From NCBI GenBank assembly GCA_002730555.1, contig PCAM01000010.1, forward strand, positions 1 through 55,818: a stretch of DNA of 55,818 bases. The letters are read 5' to 3'. The notes beneath the pieces were generated by a model. It was not told where the DNA came from. It did no database searches and saw only the letters and a list, made by a program, of their open reading frames with translations. Numbering within the stretch: the stretch's first letter is position 1; every line of letters starts with the position of its first letter. This DNA comes from Chloroflexota bacterium. GTDB lineage: Bacteria; Chloroflexota; Dehalococcoidia; Lucifugimonadales; Lucifugimonadaceae. Shown here one piece after another: positions 41,965-51,216 of this stretch. The position numbers and the translations under genes are program-made.

Positions 41965-42004
41965 CCTTCTCCCTCATCCTAACCCTCTCCCGCTGGGAGA
42001 GGGG
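41965..42004 (-). repeat. Family A repeat, reverse copy, near consensus
   Basis: CCCTCTCCCGCTGGGAGAGGGG with CCTTCTCCCTCATCC to its left is the reverse complement of the near-consensus element. It sits just after the mutS stop codon and may form the 3' hairpin of its mRNA. Confidence 0.75.
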
Positions 42005-42019
42005 AGTTCTTTGAATCCG

Positions 42020-44740
42020 TCAGTCCCCTGATCCCGATCCATCGCCATCGCTCTGTCCCTCCGCCATCTCCTGCAGCCGGTACAGCTCCGTGATCGCCTG
42101 CAATGGCGTGAGGTTCGGTACGTCTATCCGTGCCAGCGCACCCTCCACCGGCGACGGGCCGGACATGAACGACAGTTGAAGCCCCGGGCCGGAATCAAGG
42201 CCGGAATCAAGACCATAGCCGGAACCCGTCGGCGCCAACCGTCCGTTCGATTCCAGCTTCGCCAGCAGATCCCACGCCCGGGCGATCACCGCCGGCGGCA
42301 GCCCGGCCAGCCGTCCGACGTGCACGCCATAGCTGCGATCCGCGCCGCCCGGGACGATGTGGTGCAGGAACACCACCTCACCGTCTTCCTCGGACACAGA
42401 AACCTGGTAGTTCACGGCGCGCGGCAGCATGTCCGCCAGCGCCGTCATCTCGTGATAGTGGGTGGCGAAAAGCGTCTTGCAGCCCAGGCGCGGGCTGTTG
42501 TGGATATGCTCGGCCACGGACCAGGCGATCGAAAGCCCGTCGTACGTGCTGGTGCCGCGCCCTATCTCGTCCAACACGATCAACGAGCGCGTCGTCGCCT
42601 GGTTCAGAATCGCCGCCGTCTCCACCATTTCCACCATGAAGGTCGACTGCCCTCCGGCGATGTCGTCCGTCAGCCCGGAGCGCGTGAAGATGCGGTCCAC
42701 GAGACCGATTCGGGCGCTTTCCGCCGGAATGAAGCTGCCCACCTGCGCCATCAGCACCAACACGGCCACCTGACGGATGTAGGTCGACTTGCCCGCCATG
42801 TTCGGACCCGTGATGATGGCGACCTGCTGGGCGTTTGACGAAAGGTGGATGTCGTTGGGAACGAAGCGCCCCGGTCCGAGGGCGGTCTCGACCACCGGGT
42901 GGCGTCCGGCTTTGATGTCGATATCGTCCCCGTCGTCGAGCTCCGGGCGTACCCAGCCGCCGTCCGCCGCTGCCTGGGCCAGTGCGCAAAGCACGTCCAG
43001 TTTGGCCACCGCCGACGCGCCCGCCATGATGCGATCCGCGTGCGAGCCAACCTCGCCACAAACCCGCCGGAAAATAGATCGTTCGACCTCAGAAATGCGG
43101 TCGCGCGCCATCAGGACTTTGGCCTCGTACTCCTTAAGCTCCGGCGTAATAAATCGCTCAGCGCCCACGAGCGATTGACGCCGATCCCACACCTCCGGAA
43201 CAGCGTCCAGGTTGGTGCGGGAAACCTCGATGTAGTAGCCAAATACCTTGTTGTATCCGACCTTGAGGCTCCTGATGCCGGTGTCCTCCCGGGCGGTCGC
43301 CTCCAACCCAGCTATGTACGACTGCGCCTCGCCGGACAGCGTCCTCAGTTCGTCCAACTCGGCATCGAACCCGGGACGTATCGCATCACCGCCGCCAGCC
43401 GAGATCGGCGGATCGTCAGCAATGGCGGCTTCGATCAGCGCATGAGCGTCCTCAAGCGGGGTGATCCCGGAATCGAACTCCGCCGATTTCGCCGTCTCGA
43501 TTAGCCCCGGTAACTGCCCCAGTCCCCGGGCCAGCGCCGTCAGATCGCGCGGCGTGGCGGTGAAGGCGCGCACGCGGTTCGTGAGCCGTTCAAGATCGGG
43601 AACCTTGCCCAGTAGATCGCGCGCTGAAGCCCTCGGGCCGCTGGCGGCCAGCCACAGCTCCGCACCGTCCTGCCGTTTATTCAGTTCCTCCAGTTCCATG
43701 AGCGGACGGGCCAGCCGTTCGCGCAGCAATCGCTTGCCCAGCGGCGAGCGCGTGTGATCCAGGGTGCCGAGCAGCGTCGGAGCGCCCTCACGGTCGCCCA
43801 GCGAATCGAACACCTCAAGATCCCGGCGCGCCCTGCGGTCCAACAACATGAACCCGGACTCGGCCATCGTCCGAAGCGTGGTGACCTGGGGCAGGCTGCC
43901 GAGTTGCGTCTCCCGCAGAAACTCCAGCACAGCGGCGGCGGCCATCACGGCCAGCGGCTTCGACTCGCAACCGAACGGTTCCAGCGTGGCCGTCCCGAAG
44001 TGGCGGCGCAGCCTGTCGCCCGCCAGGTTCGCGTCCAGGCTTACCACCGTCATCGGTCGTCGCACATACCCGGCGGTGGCGGGATCCCCGAGCGCCGCGT
44101 CCGCCTCGGCGTCCACGATCACTTCTGCGGGTCCGATGGCATCCAGCTCATCGTGCAGAAGTTCGAGCGGCAGGTCACGCGTCACAAACTCGCTTGTAGT
44201 GACATCTATGTAGGCGACGCCGGCCCTTTCGCCATCCACCACCGCGGCCGCCAGATAGTTGTTGCGCCCGTTATCGAGTAGTCCGGGCTCAAGCACCGTG
44301 CCCGGCGTAACCAGCCGGACCACCGCCCGATCCACGATCCCCTTCGCTGTCGCCGGATCGCTGGTCTGCTCGCAGATCGCCACCTTCAACCCAGCGGCTA
44401 TCAGCTGGCCCAGGTACGACTCGAGGGAGTGGTACGGGATGCCGGCCAGCGGGGAGCGTGCGCCGCCTCCAACGTCACGGGCGGTAAGCGCAATGTCCAA
44501 GACCTCCGCCATCACCTGGGCGTCCTCGTCAAACGTCTCGTAAAAGTCGCCCATACGGACAAGCAACAGCGCGTCTGGATGCTCCGCCTTGATATCCAGG
44601 TACTGTCGTCTGCCCGGCGAGAGACGCGTCTTACCGGAGCGCGCCGCGCCGTTGGCCCTCGATTTCCGGGGTTTCGGGGACTTCCCGACCTCCGGAGTGG
44701 TCTGGTCGGCGTCGGGCGCCGTTGGAGAGATTCCCGTCAT
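42020..44740 (-). CDS. mutS: DNA mismatch repair protein MutS
   Basis: A 906-residue MutS1. ATG 44740. The N-terminal mismatch domain has RMGDFYETF, the conserved F-x-E (Phe-Tyr-Glu); the first 45 residues are a charged Lys/Arg/Thr tail. Clamp segment FITPELKEYEAKVL and the Walker A GPNMAGKSTYIR (around 644-655) follow, then a Walker B (LIVLDEIGRGTST) and the ATHYHE loop. These give mismatch recognition, sliding-clamp and ATPase activity. MutL is not in the window. Transcribed with the membrane protein and desulfurase upstream, 88 bases from the former, with a G-run in the gap. Confidence 0.96.
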   Translation of the reverse strand: MTGISPTAPDADQTTPEVGKSPKPRKSRANGAARSGKTRLSPGRRQYLDIKAEHPDALLLVRMGDFYETFDEDAQVMAEVLDIALTARDVGGGARSPLAGIPYHSLESYLGQLIAAGLKVAICEQTSDPATAKGIVDRAVVRLVTPGTVLEPGLLDNGRNNYLAAAVVDGERAGVAYIDVTTSEFVTRDLPLELLHDELDAIGPAEVIVDAEADAALGDPATAGYVRRPMTVVSLDANLAGDRLRRHFGTATLEPFGCESKPLAVMAAAAVLEFLRETQLGSLPQVTTLRTMAESGFMLLDRRARRDLEVFDSLGDREGAPTLLGTLDHTRSPLGKRLLRERLARPLMELEELNKRQDGAELWLAASGPRASARDLLGKVPDLERLTNRVRAFTATPRDLTALARGLGQLPGLIETAKSAEFDSGITPLEDAHALIEAAIADDPPISAGGGDAIRPGFDAELDELRTLSGEAQSYIAGLEATAREDTGIRSLKVGYNKVFGYYIEVSRTNLDAVPEVWDRRQSLVGAERFITPELKEYEAKVLMARDRISEVERSIFRRVCGEVGSHADRIMAGASAVAKLDVLCALAQAAADGGWVRPELDDGDDIDIKAGRHPVVETALGPGRFVPNDIHLSSNAQQVAIITGPNMAGKSTYIRQVAVLVLMAQVGSFIPAESARIGLVDRIFTRSGLTDDIAGGQSTFMVEMVETAAILNQATTRSLIVLDEIGRGTSTYDGLSIAWSVAEHIHNSPRLGCKTLFATHYHEMTALADMLPRAVNYQVSVSEEDGEVVFLHHIVPGGADRSYGVHVGRLAGLPPAVIARAWDLLAKLESNGRLAPTGSGYGLDSGLDSGPGLQLSFMSGPSPVEGALARIDVPNLTPLQAITELYRLQEMAEGQSDGDGSGSGD

Positions 44741-44805
44741 CGTGCGCTGATTCTACGCGCGCCCGGTGCGCCCGAACGTTAACCCGTCGGGCAATTCCGG
44801 AAAAA

Positions 44806-44813
44806 GGGGGGGG
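44806..44813. other. Homopolymer run of eight G in the mutS leader
   Basis: AAAAA then GGGGGGGG at 44806-44813, about 66 bases upstream of the mutS ATG on its minus strand. Such runs are slippage-prone. It lies outside any codon, so any effect would be on expression rather than frame. Confidence 0.7.
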
Positions 44814-44828
44814 TTATCTGCCTGCGAA

Positions 44829-45725
44829 CTAGTCCCGGAAGCCGATGGCGATCGTATCGGACGCCTTCCAGGTCATGCGATCTGCCTCGAAATCCGGCGG
44901 GACCTCAAAAATGAGCATCCCGGCCACCGACTCTGTGGCCCGGATCACGATGCTGCGCCAGAGACCGATGAAATCCGGATACCTGTACCGCGGATCGATC
45001 GGCCCGGACATGCCTACGCTGTGGGTGACCACATTGAGCGGCGAGTACTCTTTCCCGTCAACCCCGACCATGGTGGCCGCCTCTTCGTTGATATTTACCG
45101 ACACCTGCTGCGATGTCTGGTTGAACAGCGATACGTGGACAACTGCCAGGTTCCACTCGTTGCCCGGGCCAGCGATGCGGAAATTGACGGAATCGCCGTT
45201 CAGCGTCCGTCCTCCGTACTGAATCTCGTCCACGATTTCCGGCTGCGAGGCGCGCATCCAGAGCGTTCGGCCAGCCCTGTAAAGCGGGTCGCCGGTGGGG
45301 TCGGACCGCTGGATGACAAGCGGGATCAGGATCACCGCAGCGATCACCGAAAGCGTCGCGATCGCGATCAGAACCCAGGGCTGACTGTCTTTAGGCCTTG
45401 AGATCAACTCCCGGGTACGGACGTCGCGGTCGGGGCCGACCAGGACCCACTCTTCACCCGAACGACCGGAGAAACCGCTCGCCGGGCGATATCCGATCCG
45501 CACCCTGACATCGGCTCCCAATCGCTGCGTCTCCAGGACTTCGAACGACAGATCGCGGCGCGCCATCGGTCCGCCGTATGGCGTGCGGTCTCCGTCGACA
45601 TACGCCAGAGCTGCGGTTTCTGCGGCGCTTAACGCGGTGTGGTCATCAGGATCGGCCCTGACGCCAGCAGGTAGAGCGTCATCCGAGTCGATGTTCGCCG
45701 GGCCATCCATGCGCTCGTCGACCAT
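44829..45725 (-). CDS. Single-pass membrane protein with DUF4352/telokin-like extracytoplasmic domain
   Basis: A 298-residue protein. ATG 45725 behind AAGGA is chosen over an open N-terminal extension. Residues 1-115 are cytosolic and acidic; one transmembrane helix (PWVLIAIATLSVIAAVILIP) lies at about 120-140. The outer part has strands such as WNLAVVHVSLFNQTSQQVSV, similar in pattern to DUF4352-type immunoglobulin-like domains. No catalytic motif. It lies between a desulfurase and mutS on the same strand. Function unknown. Confidence 0.6.
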   Translation of the reverse strand: MVDERMDGPANIDSDDALPAGVRADPDDHTALSAAETAALAYVDGDRTPYGGPMARRDLSFEVLETQRLGADVRVRIGYRPASGFSGRSGEEWVLVGPDRDVRTRELISRPKDSQPWVLIAIATLSVIAAVILIPLVIQRSDPTGDPLYRAGRTLWMRASQPEIVDEIQYGGRTLNGDSVNFRIAGPGNEWNLAVVHVSLFNQTSQQVSVNINEEAATMVGVDGKEYSPLNVVTHSVGMSGPIDPRYRYPDFIGLWRSIVIRATESVAGMLIFEVPPDFEADRMTWKASDTIAIGFRD

Positions 45726-45955
45726 AAATTCCTTCTCGGTTAAATGCGATTCTTGTTGATTCGTTGAGGACCCAGCGCGTCCGGGTGCGGGCCGGCATGG
45801 CCCCTGGCGCAACACGCGCGGCGGGTATTTTCGGCTCTACAGCTTACGACGCGTAACCGGAATTTGGTCGTATCTAGGCCTCGCCGGTATTCGAAATCAA
45901 ACAAAACGGCCCGATATCCCAGGTGCCGGGTCGCCATAAGCCGTTAGGAAATCCC

Positions 45956-47158
45956 TCACGTAGTCGAGGAGAGCGACGGCATTCCCCGCAACCGGGAGAT
46001 GACGCCCGGAAGCACATCAAGCGTGGTCCGGATCTCTTCTTCCATCGTGTCGCTCCCGAGCGTGAGCCTGAGGCTGCCGACGGCAAGATCGGCATCAAGC
46101 CCGAGCGCCACCAGCACGTGCGACGGTTCGATAGAAGCGGAGCTGCAAGCGCTCTGGGTGGACGCGCAGATGCCGGCGAAATCCAGTCCCAACAACACCG
46201 CCTCGCCCTCAACACCGTCAAAAGAGAAGTTGGCGTTGTTGGGAAGCCGCTGATTCCGATCCCCGTTTAGCCTGGCGCCCGGAACACGTTCAAGTGCGCC
46301 TTCTATCAACATGTCCCGCAACGGAATGATGGCCTCACATGACTCCTCCCGTTGACTCTCCGCAAGCTCCAGGGCGACCGCGGCGCCGACTATCCCCGGC
46401 ACGTTTTCGGTGCCCGATCGGCGCTGCCGCTCCTGCCCCCCGCCGACTATCAGCGGGTTGAACGGTGTCCCCCGGCGGATGTACAGGATGCCGACGCCCT
46501 TGGGTCCATGGAATTTGTGGGCGGACAGGCTCATCATGTCGACGCCCAGCTCGTTGACATCCAGGCTCAACCAGCCCGCCGCCTGCACGGCGTCAGTGTG
46601 GACGACGATGTCTCGCCCCATAGCACGCGCCTTGCCGTGTGTCCGGCGGGCGATCTCGGCGATGTCCTGCACCGTGCCAATCTCGTTGTTTGCGTACATC
46701 ACGCTGACGAGCGTCGTGTCCTCCCGGATCGCCTCCTCGACGGCCCCCGGGTCCACGACGCCTCTGCTTCCAACGGGCAGGTAGGTGACCTCGTACCCGG
46801 CCTCGATCAACTCCTCGCACGAATGGATCACGGCGTGGTGCTCGATGGCGGTGGTGATGATGTGCCGACCGCCCGGCTTCAGAGCGGAAGCGACGCCCTT
46901 AATGGCGGCGTTGTCCGATTCCGTGCCACCGCTCGTGAACACCACCTCCCGGGTGCGGCTTCCGAGCACTCCGGCGACCCTCTCACGCGCCTCATCCACG
47001 GCGTTCCGGGCCTCCTGAGCGAATGCGTACGGGCTGTTCGGGTTCCCGAACACTTCGGAAAAAAAGGGCAGCATCGCCTCCAACGCCTCATGGCGTAACG
47101 GCGTCGTTGCAGCGTGGTCCAGATATATCGGCTGTTCGTTAGTCACAGGCACCGGCAA
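45956..47158 (-). CDS. Cysteine desulfurase (NifS/IscS-type)
   Basis: A 400-residue class V aminotransferase-fold enzyme, starting at TTG 47158 with GTG alternatives just inside; the start is uncertain by a few codons. The PLP Schiff-base Lys is Lys215 in [11 protein letters not shown], the ring-stacking His is His107 in IEHHAV, and the catalytic Cys338 is in [16 protein letters not shown], a flexible loop. It mobilises sulfur from cysteine for Fe-S clusters and thio-modified tRNA. The loop sequence [11 protein letters not shown] fits group I (NifS/IscS). There is no IscU/SufU next door; a tRNA-thiolase partner such as MnmA is also absent, so both are presumably elsewhere. It heads a minus-strand operon with the membrane protein and mutS. 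Confidence 0.9.
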   Translation of the reverse strand: MPVPVTNEQPIYLDHAATTPLRHEALEAMLPFFSEVFGNPNSPYAFAQEARNAVDEARERVAGVLGSRTREVVFTSGGTESDNAAIKGVASALKPGGRHIITTAIEHHAVIHSCEELIEAGYEVTYLPVGSRGVVDPGAVEEAIREDTTLVSVMYANNEIGTVQDIAEIARRTHGKARAMGRDIVVHTDAVQAAGWLSLDVNELGVDMMSLSAHKFHGPKGVGILYIRRGTPFNPLIVGGGQERQRRSGTENVPGIVGAAVALELAESQREESCEAIIPLRDMLIEGALERVPGARLNGDRNQRLPNNANFSFDGVEGEAVLLGLDFAGICASTQSACSSASIEPSHVLVALGLDADLAVGSLRLTLGSDTMEEEIRTTLDVLPGVISRLRGMPSLSSTT

Positions 47159-47618
47159 AGCGTCCCAGATACCAGCGGAGAAAAACGCGGCTGGGAGATT
47201 GTTGAGGCGTTAACGGCCTTGGTATGTTGCACCGGAAAACCATCACCCACGAGTTTCCCCACCGTTGGTCACCGGCCCGGTTTCCCAAAGCTGTTCCGAT
47301 TCTACATCCGCCCGGGACATCAAACCGACTTCCTTTCGTGGTGTGTGGCGCATTCGTAACGTTTCGAAGATCCGCGTTACTCACCCCGGTTATCGGTTGG
47401 CCCGCGGTCGTGCGTGGGCTAAGATACTCCGATTGCGCGGGCAACTCTTGATCTCAGCAATCCGTCGGACGGTGGCAGGTCGTAGTCCTCATGTACGAAG
47501 CCCGTCGACGCACCGGTCTAACTTCAGAGATATTTTCGGTCCCAGATTCCCCGAAATACCCGGGTAACCGGTGCGGGCGCCGGGACCGGCTGAAACAGGA
47601 AGCAGGCTCCAGAAACAG
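47159..47618. other. Divergent intergenic region, 460 bases, no gene
   Basis: Between the desulfurase and the ABC operon. Only a candidate promoter at 47397-47425 was found. Short open frames on both strands have no ribosome site or coding character. Confidence 0.4.
47397..47425 (+). promoter_or_regulatory. Possible promoter of the ABC export operon
   Basis: -35 TTGGCC (47397-47402) and -10 TAAGAT (47420-47425) with an exact 17-base spacer. It would leave a 190-base leader before 47619, which is long, so another promoter may exist. Confidence 0.35.
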
Positions 47619-48587
47619 ATGATCCGGCTCGAACATATGTCGAAGTCTTACGGCGATTACCCCGCCGTGATCGACGTGTCCGCGCACATCCAGCAGGGAG
47701 AGGTCGTCGGGTTCCTCGGGCCCAACGGTGCGGGCAAGACGACGACCATGCGCGTGCTAACAGGCTTCACGCCTCCGACCGAAGGCAGCGCGGCCATCGC
47801 CGGTTACGATGTCGTGTCCCACTCACTGGACGCCCGGCGGCACATCGGATACCTCCCGGAGTCCGTTCCGCTCTACCTCGACATGACCGTGATGGACTAC
47901 CTCCGTTATATGGGCCAGCTTCGCGGGATGAACCGCAAATGGATCGATGAGCGGCTCCCGGTCATCATCGAGATCGTCCGTCTCGGCGAATACCAGAACG
48001 CCCTCGTCGGCAAGCTCTCGAAGGGCTACCGGCAACGGGTGGGCATCGCCCAGGCCATCATCCACGAGCCGGACGTGCTGATCCTGGACGAGCCGACCAT
48101 CGGTATCGACCCCATACAGGTGGTCGAGACCCGCTCCTTGATCAGCGAGCTTGGCGGCGAACACACGCTGATTTTGAGTTCACACATCCTCCCGGAGATC
48201 AGCGCGATCTGCCGCAGGGTGCTCGTGATTCACGAGGGACGGATCGTTGCCGACGACGACCCGGAAAACCTCTCGGACCGGCTCCAGAGTGCGGAACGCA
48301 TCGAGGTGAGCCTGCGCGGGACCCAACCCGGCGAGGCGATCGCGGCGATACGTGAACTTCGGCATGTCGTCGACGTGCGCCGAGACAACCGACCGGTACA
48401 GGAACGCATGGCTGAACAGGGCGTGGTTGCGCTGGTGGTAGATGCCCGGCCGGAAGAAGGCGCCACGGAAGACGTGGCCAGAACCATCGTCGACTCCGGT
48501 TGGGGCCTGGTTAACCTGCACCCGCTTCCGATGACTCTGGAAGAAATCTTCCTCCAGCTGACCACGGAAGAAGAGGCTTCAGCCTGA
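47619..48587 (+). CDS. ABC transporter ATP-binding protein, GldA-like
   Basis: A 322-residue ABC ATPase. ATG 47619 is taken as start (MIRLEHMSKSYGD); the ribosome site is weak. Walker A GPNGAGKTTT, signature LSKGYRQRVG, Walker B VLILDEPTIGID and the H-loop SSHIL are complete. The C-terminal 100 residues (IEVSLRGTQPGE onward) form the extra domain common in GldA/DrrA/NosF exporters. Followed by a permease, a GldG-like protein and a DUF4340 protein in tight order, so it is the ATPase of this export complex. In Bacteroidota this module supports gliding; here no other gliding genes are seen. Confidence 0.88.
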   Translation: MIRLEHMSKSYGDYPAVIDVSAHIQQGEVVGFLGPNGAGKTTTMRVLTGFTPPTEGSAAIAGYDVVSHSLDARRHIGYLPESVPLYLDMTVMDYLRYMGQLRGMNRKWIDERLPVIIEIVRLGEYQNALVGKLSKGYRQRVGIAQAIIHEPDVLILDEPTIGIDPIQVVETRSLISELGGEHTLILSSHILPEISAICRRVLVIHEGRIVADDDPENLSDRLQSAERIEVSLRGTQPGEAIAAIRELRHVVDVRRDNRPVQERMAEQGVVALVVDARPEEGATEDVARTIVDSGWGLVNLHPLPMTLEEIFLQLTTEEEASA

Positions 48588-48662
48588 ACCCCGGCAACCC
48601 ACCATCACTAATCCCCTGGAATTCCCGCTGGCCCTCACAGGGGCCGGAGACCGAGAATACAT

Positions 48663-49424
48663 TTGCGTAACATTCAAACAATCGCCTGGAAAGAGGTAAA
48701 GACGTACTTCGCCTCGCCGATGGCGTACGTAGTTGCGGCTTCCTTCCTCGCGATCACCGGTTTCTTCTTCGTCGCCTCGGTCTCGGACCCGTTTTCCGAG
48801 GCGAGCATCCGGGGCTACATCGCGGGTGCCATCTTCTTCATGGTGTTCCTGTCCCCCGCCCTGACGATGCGTCTGCTCGCAGAGGAGCAAAAACTCGGGA
48901 CTCTGGAACTGCTCATGACCTCTCCCGTCCGTGAGTGGGAGATCGTGATCGGGAAGTTCATCGCAGCGTTCGTGATGCTGGCTTTGATGGTCGCCGGGAC
49001 GTTCTACTTTGTGGTCGTACTTTCCTGGTACGGCGATCCGGACATCGGCCCGATCCTCACCGGATACCTGGGCGTACTTCTTTACGGCTCTGCAACCCTC
49101 GCAATCGGTCTCATGGCGTCTGCGCTCTCCAGCAATCAACTGGTGAGCCTAGTGGTCGGGGCCGGATTGCTCACGGCGCTCACCGTTAGCAACTTCGTCG
49201 CCGATCGGCTGACCGGCACGGCGGAAGAGATCGTTTCGAACTTCCAGCTTGGGAGTTCGTTCTCGGTTTTTGACACATCAAGTTTCGGAGTGGTTGAAGG
49301 CGGGCACTTCGCCGACTTCGCCCGCGGGATCATCTCGGTCACAGACATCGCTTACTACATTTCTATAACGGCGGTGTTCCTGTTCATTACCGTGGTGCTC
49401 CTGGAATCGAGAAGGTGGCGCTAG
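48663..49424 (+). CDS. ABC transporter permease, GldF-like (ABC-2 type)
   Basis: A 253-residue, six-segment membrane protein; TTG 48663 gives the start MRNIQTIAWKEVKTYFASP, typical of ABC-2 permeases (the amphipathic K-E-x-x-x-Y/F helix precedes segment 1). EEQKLGTLELLMTSPV in the loop after segment 2 is the hallmark coupling segment of this permease family. It works with the preceding ATPase. The stop is six bases before the next start. Confidence 0.87.
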   Translation: MRNIQTIAWKEVKTYFASPMAYVVAASFLAITGFFFVASVSDPFSEASIRGYIAGAIFFMVFLSPALTMRLLAEEQKLGTLELLMTSPVREWEIVIGKFIAAFVMLALMVAGTFYFVVVLSWYGDPDIGPILTGYLGVLLYGSATLAIGLMASALSSNQLVSLVVGAGLLTALTVSNFVADRLTGTAEEIVSNFQLGSSFSVFDTSSFGVVEGGHFADFARGIISVTDIAYYISITAVFLFITVVLLESRRWR

Positions 49425-49430
49425 AGCACC

Positions 49431-51212
49431 ATGGCTAACCAGGACCCGGAAGCCGAACGCGCGCGACGCATTTCATCCCGACCGGACGAGACGCGCCCAC
49501 GTGGGTCGATATTCGATTCGTTCAAAGACAACCTCACCTCGTTCAAGTACATGCTGGTCGTGGCGGGTCTTGGCGCGTTCCTCGTAGGCGCCCTGATCTT
49601 CATCTTCATCCGTGAATTGGACACGACCGGTGTATGGACCATGCAGATCGGGCTCGCCATCCTGGTCGTCGCCGTGATCATTTCATGGCGTCAGGTGGCA
49701 CGAGCCGTCTTCGGGCGCAGGGGACGGTACGGCGTAAACACGCTCATCATCGTCGCCTCATTCATAGCCCTGTTGACATTCGGTAACCTCGTCCTGTGGT
49801 CGTTCAGCAACCAGGACAATCCCCCCGGCTGGCTGAGGACGGACGTGACGGCGAACAAACAGTTCGGCCTGTCAGAACAAACCGTCCAGTTGCTCACCGA
49901 CCTGCGCGAGCCGATCCAGGCGACGGTGTTCCTGCAGGTCAACTCCGCAGAGGGCGCAGCCGCTTGGCGTGACACGCAGGACCTTCTTTCCGAGTTCTCA
50001 CGACGCGCCGCAGACGATTTTGAGTTCCGGCTCATCGACCCCGTTCTCCAGCCTAATGTGGCCGCCGATTATGGCGTCACCCAGACCCCGGCGATCGCCA
50101 TAGAAGCCACCGCTTCCAGGCGCACCGATATCGTCGTCGGCGGCAACCCTCTGACCAGCCCAGACATCTTTGACGAGCAGGGGATCACGACGGCCATGCT
50201 GGTCGTGAACCAGGTCCGCCAGAAACAGGTGTTCTTCATCTCCGGTCACGGCGAACGGGATATCAGTTCCACCGGGGACGAAGGGGAAGGCTTCGCCCAG
50301 GTCGCCCTGGCGTTGATCCGGGACAACTACCGCGTCTCATCGTCCACACTGATAGACCTGCTTCCGCAGATTTTCTCCAACAGCGAAGACGACTTCCCGG
50401 CGGCTTTGATATTCGCCGATCCCAAAAGTGAACTCGTGAGCGCGTCCGGAGAACTCCGGGATGAGACCGACATCCTCAGGCAGTACATGCTGAGGGGCGG
50501 CAGCGTGATATTCATGTTTGAGCCCAACCCCAACGCCTCGTACGCGAACCTGCTTGGCGAATTCGGCGTGGCGCTCGGTACGGGACATCTTGTGGACGTG
50601 ACCAGTTTCGTCGCACCGGAGGCCGACTTCCTCCAGATCACACGGGCGAACCGGCAGTTCGATCCGCCACACCCGATCACCGAGCCGATCGACGTGGTGT
50701 ACATGCCCGGAGCGACCTTCATCGGCCGCACCATCACAGACGACGCCATCCCGCGCACCACCACCGGCGAAGCCCACCTGACCCTGACCGGCCTCGCCAC
50801 AACCACGCTGAACAGCTGGGAGGAACTAGGCGACACCGACGAGTTCGACCTCGACGAAGACCGCCCCGGACCCTTCCCGGTGGCCGTTGCAGTGGAAGCG
50901 CTGGCGCCGATAGGGTTCAGCCCGCAGATCGTTGAGGGAGAGTTGATCCGGACGAACATCGTGGTGATCGGCGATACCGATTTCGCAAGCGACCGCTACT
51001 TCTCGTCCGCTAAAAACGGGGATTTCCTGGCCAACGCCGTCAACTGGGCCGTCCGTGACTTTGAGCTGATCTCTATCCGCTCCAAAACCAAGGTGTTCCG
51101 AGAGCTTGTGCTGACCCGGTCAGAGCGTGACTTCGTCAGGTGGTCGGGCTGGCTACTGATGCCATCGTTAATCAGCGCCATCGGCATCTGGTCCTGGTGG
51201 CGGAGGCGCTGA
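49431..51212 (+). CDS. GldG-like ABC auxiliary membrane protein
   Basis: A 593-residue protein matching the GldG/ABC-auxiliary (PF09822-type) arrangement. ATG 49431. Residues 35-125 hold three transmembrane helices. The long outer domain follows (about 130-565), opening with QFGLSEQTVQLLTDLREPI and containing VFFISGHGERDI and FADPKSELVSASGEL segments that are typical. The last helix (WSGWLLMPSLISAIGIW) is near the C-terminus with a WWRRR end. It probably holds a periplasmic/extracytoplasmic substrate or a lipid-linked partner. Joined with permease and DUF4340 protein by 5-6 base spacers. Confidence 0.85.
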   Translation: MANQDPEAERARRISSRPDETRPRGSIFDSFKDNLTSFKYMLVVAGLGAFLVGALIFIFIRELDTTGVWTMQIGLAILVVAVIISWRQVARAVFGRRGRYGVNTLIIVASFIALLTFGNLVLWSFSNQDNPPGWLRTDVTANKQFGLSEQTVQLLTDLREPIQATVFLQVNSAEGAAAWRDTQDLLSEFSRRAADDFEFRLIDPVLQPNVAADYGVTQTPAIAIEATASRRTDIVVGGNPLTSPDIFDEQGITTAMLVVNQVRQKQVFFISGHGERDISSTGDEGEGFAQVALALIRDNYRVSSSTLIDLLPQIFSNSEDDFPAALIFADPKSELVSASGELRDETDILRQYMLRGGSVIFMFEPNPNASYANLLGEFGVALGTGHLVDVTSFVAPEADFLQITRANRQFDPPHPITEPIDVVYMPGATFIGRTITDDAIPRTTTGEAHLTLTGLATTTLNSWEELGDTDEFDLDEDRPGPFPVAVAVEALAPIGFSPQIVEGELIRTNIVVIGDTDFASDRYFSSAKNGDFLANAVNWAVRDFELISIRSKTKVFRELVLTRSERDFVRWSGWLLMPSLISAIGIWSWWRRR

Positions 51213-51216
51213 TCCT

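Noticed and set aside
47114-47567. Small plus-strand genes in the gap before the ABC operon
   Set aside because: Short open frames on both strands lack ribosome sites and recognisable sequence.
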